From the NCBI GenBank assembly GCA_907165135.1, contig OU015569.1, positions 558,001 to 622,000 on the forward strand: DNA of 64,000 nucleotides, read 5' to 3'. Below the pieces are notes generated by a model. That model saw only the letters and a list, made by a program, of their open reading frames with translations. It was not told the origin of the DNA and did no database searches. The DNA comes from Oikopleura dioica (taxonomy: Eukaryota > Chordata > Appendicularia > Copelata > Oikopleuridae). Made by a program: the position numbers and the translations under genes. Shown one piece after another: positions 61,137 through 64,000 of the stretch; the stretch's first letter is position 1, and every line of letters starts with the position of its first letter.

Positions 61137-63317
61137 ATGGGTAGCAAAAGTCGCTACCTAGCGCGACGAAAGGCACGGTCCAAGCCGAAATTCCGGGGCA
61201 ATAAGGGGCGAAAGAAGTCGCAAAGAAAGTCTCATTTGGAAAACAAGGAAGAGACCGATTCGTCAGTTCCAATCCAAACCCAGACTGTCCAAAACATCGT
61301 CGAAAATACTCCTGAAAACGTTCCCCGACCTCCTCGTCCGGTAACTTCTCATCCAAGAAAAATTCAAACGCGGAGTCAAACTATCGCTCAAAATGTAAGT
61401 TCATTCATTTAAGAAAAGTTCTCGCGTCTCAACAACTCTCAAATTTACTTTTCAAGGAGCAATCGCAGCTGGAGGAAGACACGAAATCCGCGGCTTCTGA
61501 TGAGAATTCGGATACGATTGGAGAAACGCTGGAGTCGACCAATGAGCAGCGGGCTCAATCAGGAACGGACTTTTATCGGTTATTATCAATTTTTCTTGTA
61601 AAAAAGGCTTTTTAGCCAATCAGAAAAGATATCTCCAAAAATACGGGTTTTTGGTTGGCTGAAACCATGGCAACATGTGCAGAAACCTGAGTCAGGGTCT
61701 GAAAGATTTTCATTGAATAGCCGCTTGAGACACTGACTCAGGTTTTATTCACAGGCTGCCGAGCCCTGCATTCGATAATTTGATATAAATCCAGAAAAGT
61801 GAGCAACCAAGTGCTTTTATCGGAAGAAGAAGAAGAAGCCCAAAAAAATGCTCCATTATTAGTGATTTCCCCTAACGATGACGTTCCAAGAGAAGAAATT
61901 TGCGACGCGGGATCCGAGGAAGCTGTGATTAAAAGAAAGCCGCGAACTGTTCGAGCGAAGAGATGTAACGTTAGGGATGATGTGATGCGAGATTCGTCGG
62001 CAGACTCGATTCACGACTATTACCAACACTCGGACTCGTCGCAGGAGAACTTGATAAAAAGCAAAGCGAGGAAATTCAACGAAAAGTCGAATAGGTCCTT
62101 TGATAGGAAATTCGGATTTGAAAAATTCTTCTATTTATTTGATTCTTTGAATTTTTGAAATCCGGAAAAGACGAAACCATTCGTCATCGAAAAATCTCAC
62201 TTTTGATGACCTTTTCAACGATCCGATCGTTCCAAACTCGACTTTTCCAAGCGCAAAAAAGAAGCCTTTATCGACGAAGAATGGAGTGGTCGATTTGACG
62301 AAATCGAAGAAACCGAGGAAATCAGAACAGTGGTCGCCTGTGCCGCTCGCGCAAATGCGAGGATTGAGGAACGAAACGCAGCATTTCAGATTGAGGAGAA
62401 ATCGGAAGGATGTTTTCTCTGAAACGGCGCCTGTTGAGGAAAGGGTTGAAAAGTTTTTTAATTGCAAGAAATTTTCAAGAAAGAAATCATTTTTTTATGA
62501 AAAAGTTCCCTTTTCAACCTTCAAAAAAGCCACTTCAAACTCGAAAAACCATCGGCGACTCAACAAGAACAATCGTGCGGGGTTGCGCAGGTTCGCTGGT
62601 CAGAGCTGGGGAAGGAAATCCGACGATTGTGAAAGGAAATGTTCATCGAATTAGCTCAATTAGACGATCTGTGAGCTGGACTGGGCGATCTGTGTAGAAA
62701 TCCTGAGTCGGTGCTGAAAGATCTTTCAGATCCTGACTCAGGGTCCCTGAGGCAGATTTTCTGGATACAGGCCGCTAAGCTCATGGAGGCGCTTTGTGGC
62801 TTCGTTTTTCAAAAAGCCGCCGCGCTACTTTTTATTTCTGCTCCTTCCGGGCCTGACTCAGGTTGCCGAGCCCAGGTCTAAATTTCGCTAGTAGAAATTC
62901 TTGATGAACTTGAAACAGAAGCCGCTGCGAACAGAAGTCTCGAATTCGAGGAAGACAGTCCGTCAAAAACTCGCACCCTTGTCCGCGCTAGCAACAAAAT
63001 TCACACTCGTGGGAGGCGAAAAATAAACATAATAATACCTGAGCCAGAGGCAAAGCCGAAATCGCCGGAAGTTACATGTTGGGAAGACTTGGTAATTTCA
63101 AACAATTTTTAGAACGCCTTTTTATTTTATTTTTAAGCAGGAAGAAAGTGCCGAATCCTCCTCGTCGACCTCTGAGTCCGAAACTGAGTCGGACGATGAA
63201 GTCCTCGAGCAGCTGGTTCAATCCACGAAGAACGCGATGACTCTTCAGTCGTTCATCAAAGATGTCCACGCGATCATTCCTCCGCACATTTTCAACCCTG
63301 ACACATACAGAACTTGA
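61137..63317 (+). CDS. Unknown basic nuclear-type protein, about eight exons
   Basis: Exons: 61137-61394, 61457-61578, 61795-62106, 62171-62428, about 62541-62670, about 62895-63091, 63143-63317. It starts MGSKSRYLARRKARSKPKFR (very basic). Low-complexity acidic and Ser-rich parts alternate with basic patches (KKPLSTKNGVVDLTKSKKPRK, WSPVPLAQM). The C-terminus is EVLEQLVQSTKNAMTLQSF ... IPPHIFNPDTYRT, which looks conserved. Chromatin or centromere proteins have this style, but I cannot name a family. The intron 62,107-62,170 begins GA (GATAG/GAAATT ... GAAAAG). The frame between the fifth and sixth exons does not resolve cleanly, so one of those boundaries is wrong or an indel is present. Two introns carry MITEs. 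Confidence 0.6.
61672..61770. mobile_element. CTGAGTCAGG-family MITE in intron
   Basis: GGCAACATGTGCAGAAACCT then GAGTCAGGG at the left; CACTGACTCAGGTTTTATTC then ACAGGCTGCCGAGCCC at the right. Confidence 0.8.
62688..62880. mobile_element. CTGAGTCAGG-family MITE with GCCGC core in intron
   Basis: GGGCGATCTGTGTAGAAATC at the left, an internal TCCTGACTCAGGGTC, a core with GGCGCTTTGTGGCTTCG and AAAAGCCGCCGCGC, and CCTGACTCAGGTTGCCGAGC at the right. Confidence 0.75.
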
Positions 63318-63482
63318 AACTCACGAAAAAAATCAATATTCACTACATTTTCTGCCTCACTTCACCCATTCCTGTTAGTTTCAAACTTTCAAAGAATTAC
63401 ACATTTTAATAAACGTAATATATAAATAAATAAAAACCGTCTCACAATTGTATTTTGTTTTCGTAGAAGCCGAATTCGGAAA

Positions 63483-63776
63483 ATGTCAGAAGCGGAAGAG
63501 AAAATGCAGGAAGTTGCGCAGTGGAACTCTTTCGGACTCTTTAGGACAAAGTGGTCGCCGAAACCGTTACACATCTCCCTGGAACGCAGCACTCCTTCCT
63601 CATGTCCGCCAACCTGTCGGAACAAGTCGAAAAAATGAAGAAACTTGCGCTCCGGAATCCAGTAACGCTCAAGCTCGACGATTCCTCGTTGCCGAACGCA
63701 GAAGTTCTCCAGCAATATCAGATTAATTTGAACGAAGATTTCGAAAAGTACTTGGTGATTTTGAGCTTTCTCTAAT
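63483..63776 (+). pseudogene. Fragment of a DDX56-like DEAD-box RNA helicase
   Basis: An exon starting at 63,545 after CTTTAG encodes VAETVTHLPGTQHSFLMSAN, then EKMKKLALRNPVTLKLDDS and a segment ending EDFEKYL at a GT donor (about 63,756). This is the middle of a DDX56-type helicase, covering motif III (SAN for the usual SAT) up to the start of the second RecA domain. The DEAD box and everything before it are absent; the preceding gene ends only 230 bp upstream. An ATG at 63,483 (MSEAEEKMQE) could be spliced to it through a very short intron. Downstream the sequence runs into a duplicated block, so the gene is either truncated or continues past the window. Confidence 0.7.
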
Positions 63777-63796
63777 TGAGAATCCTCCGAGGAAAT

Positions 63797-64000
63797 AACT
63801 TCTCTTTCCTTCTTCTGTTTCGGATGCGAGGATAAGAATGAGAGCTTGCTCGAGCGCCCCCTACACTCGCCGCCGGGCAGTGCAAGAAAACGACTTGATG
63901 AAGATGCAGTAAAATGAGGAGTTATTTCGACTTTGCTGATAAAAGAAGTTGACTTACGGGCTAATAGCTATTCCCTTGTGCTTTTACTTGTCTCCCAGGG
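63797..64000. repeat. Direct repeat, second copy, cut by the window end
   Basis: Same sequence as 56,663-56,872 from TAACTTCTCTTTCC onward, continuing to the last base of the window. The two copies are 7.1 kb apart. Confidence 0.9.

Noticed and set aside
60970-61161. Possible small secreted peptide with a hydrophobic start (NAFLLVALLGFLII) and a KR cleavage site
   Set aside because: The frame opens at TTG, not ATG, and its 3' half overlaps the better-supported gene at 61,137 in another frame.

Overview
The window looks like nuclear DNA from a small, very compact animal genome, most likely a larvacean tunicate close to Oikopleura dioica. Three things point there: introns are mostly 40-80 bp; many have GA-AG or GC-AG instead of GT-AG ends, and several of these are needed to keep conserved proteins in frame; and genes sit a few hundred bases apart, often in same-strand runs that resemble operons. 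The species is inferred, not proven.

Layout. 0.3-21.3 kb (minus strand): transportin-1 (its introns are packed with foldback repeats and one holds a 53-residue gene on the plus strand), a canopy-family ER protein, RNase H2 subunit A, an MRTF/myocardin-type coactivator, an ENPP-type phosphodiesterase and AIMP2. 21.4-22.9 kb (minus): two small unknown genes. 23.0-28.9 kb (plus): a complete muscle myosin heavy chain of 1927 residues in three exons. 28.9-38.4 kb (minus): TFIIIC subunit GTF3C5, three unknown genes in a possible operon, and an unknown type I membrane protein. 40.3-46.7 kb (plus): a class 3 lipase and an unknown gene. 47.1-56.6 kb (minus): a rhodopsin-class peptide-type GPCR. One of its introns holds an intact Ty3/gypsy LTR retrotransposon (47,774-54,259) with two identical 255-bp LTRs and a single 1717-codon gag-pol frame. 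57.2-60.5 kb (minus): phosphatidylinositol 4-kinase beta. 61.1-63.3 kb (plus): an unknown nuclear-type protein, then a fragment of a DDX56-like helicase. The window ends in a second copy of about 200 bp found upstream of the GPCR, which suggests a duplication breakpoint.

Mobile DNA dominates the noncoding part. One MITE family (termini like GGCTCGGCAACCTGTGTAG, inner arms CTGAGTCAGG) has about 18 copies, nearly all in introns. One copy lies in frame inside a transportin exon, and one was split by the LTR element. The inner arm plus terminus (CTGAC, pyrimidine tract, ACACAG) looks like a ready-made 3' splice site in either orientation, so this family could be an intron-generating element. Other repeat families are a 1-kb foldback with CCTTCCTGGTAAAAAT subrepeats, an AACGGATTTT family and a GGGTGTCAACAA family.

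The genes are mostly housekeeping and do not form one pathway. At least four genes show apparent single-base frame breaks inside conserved domains; these are more likely sequence errors than pseudogenes. Exon boundaries were worked out by eye and may be off by a base or two.
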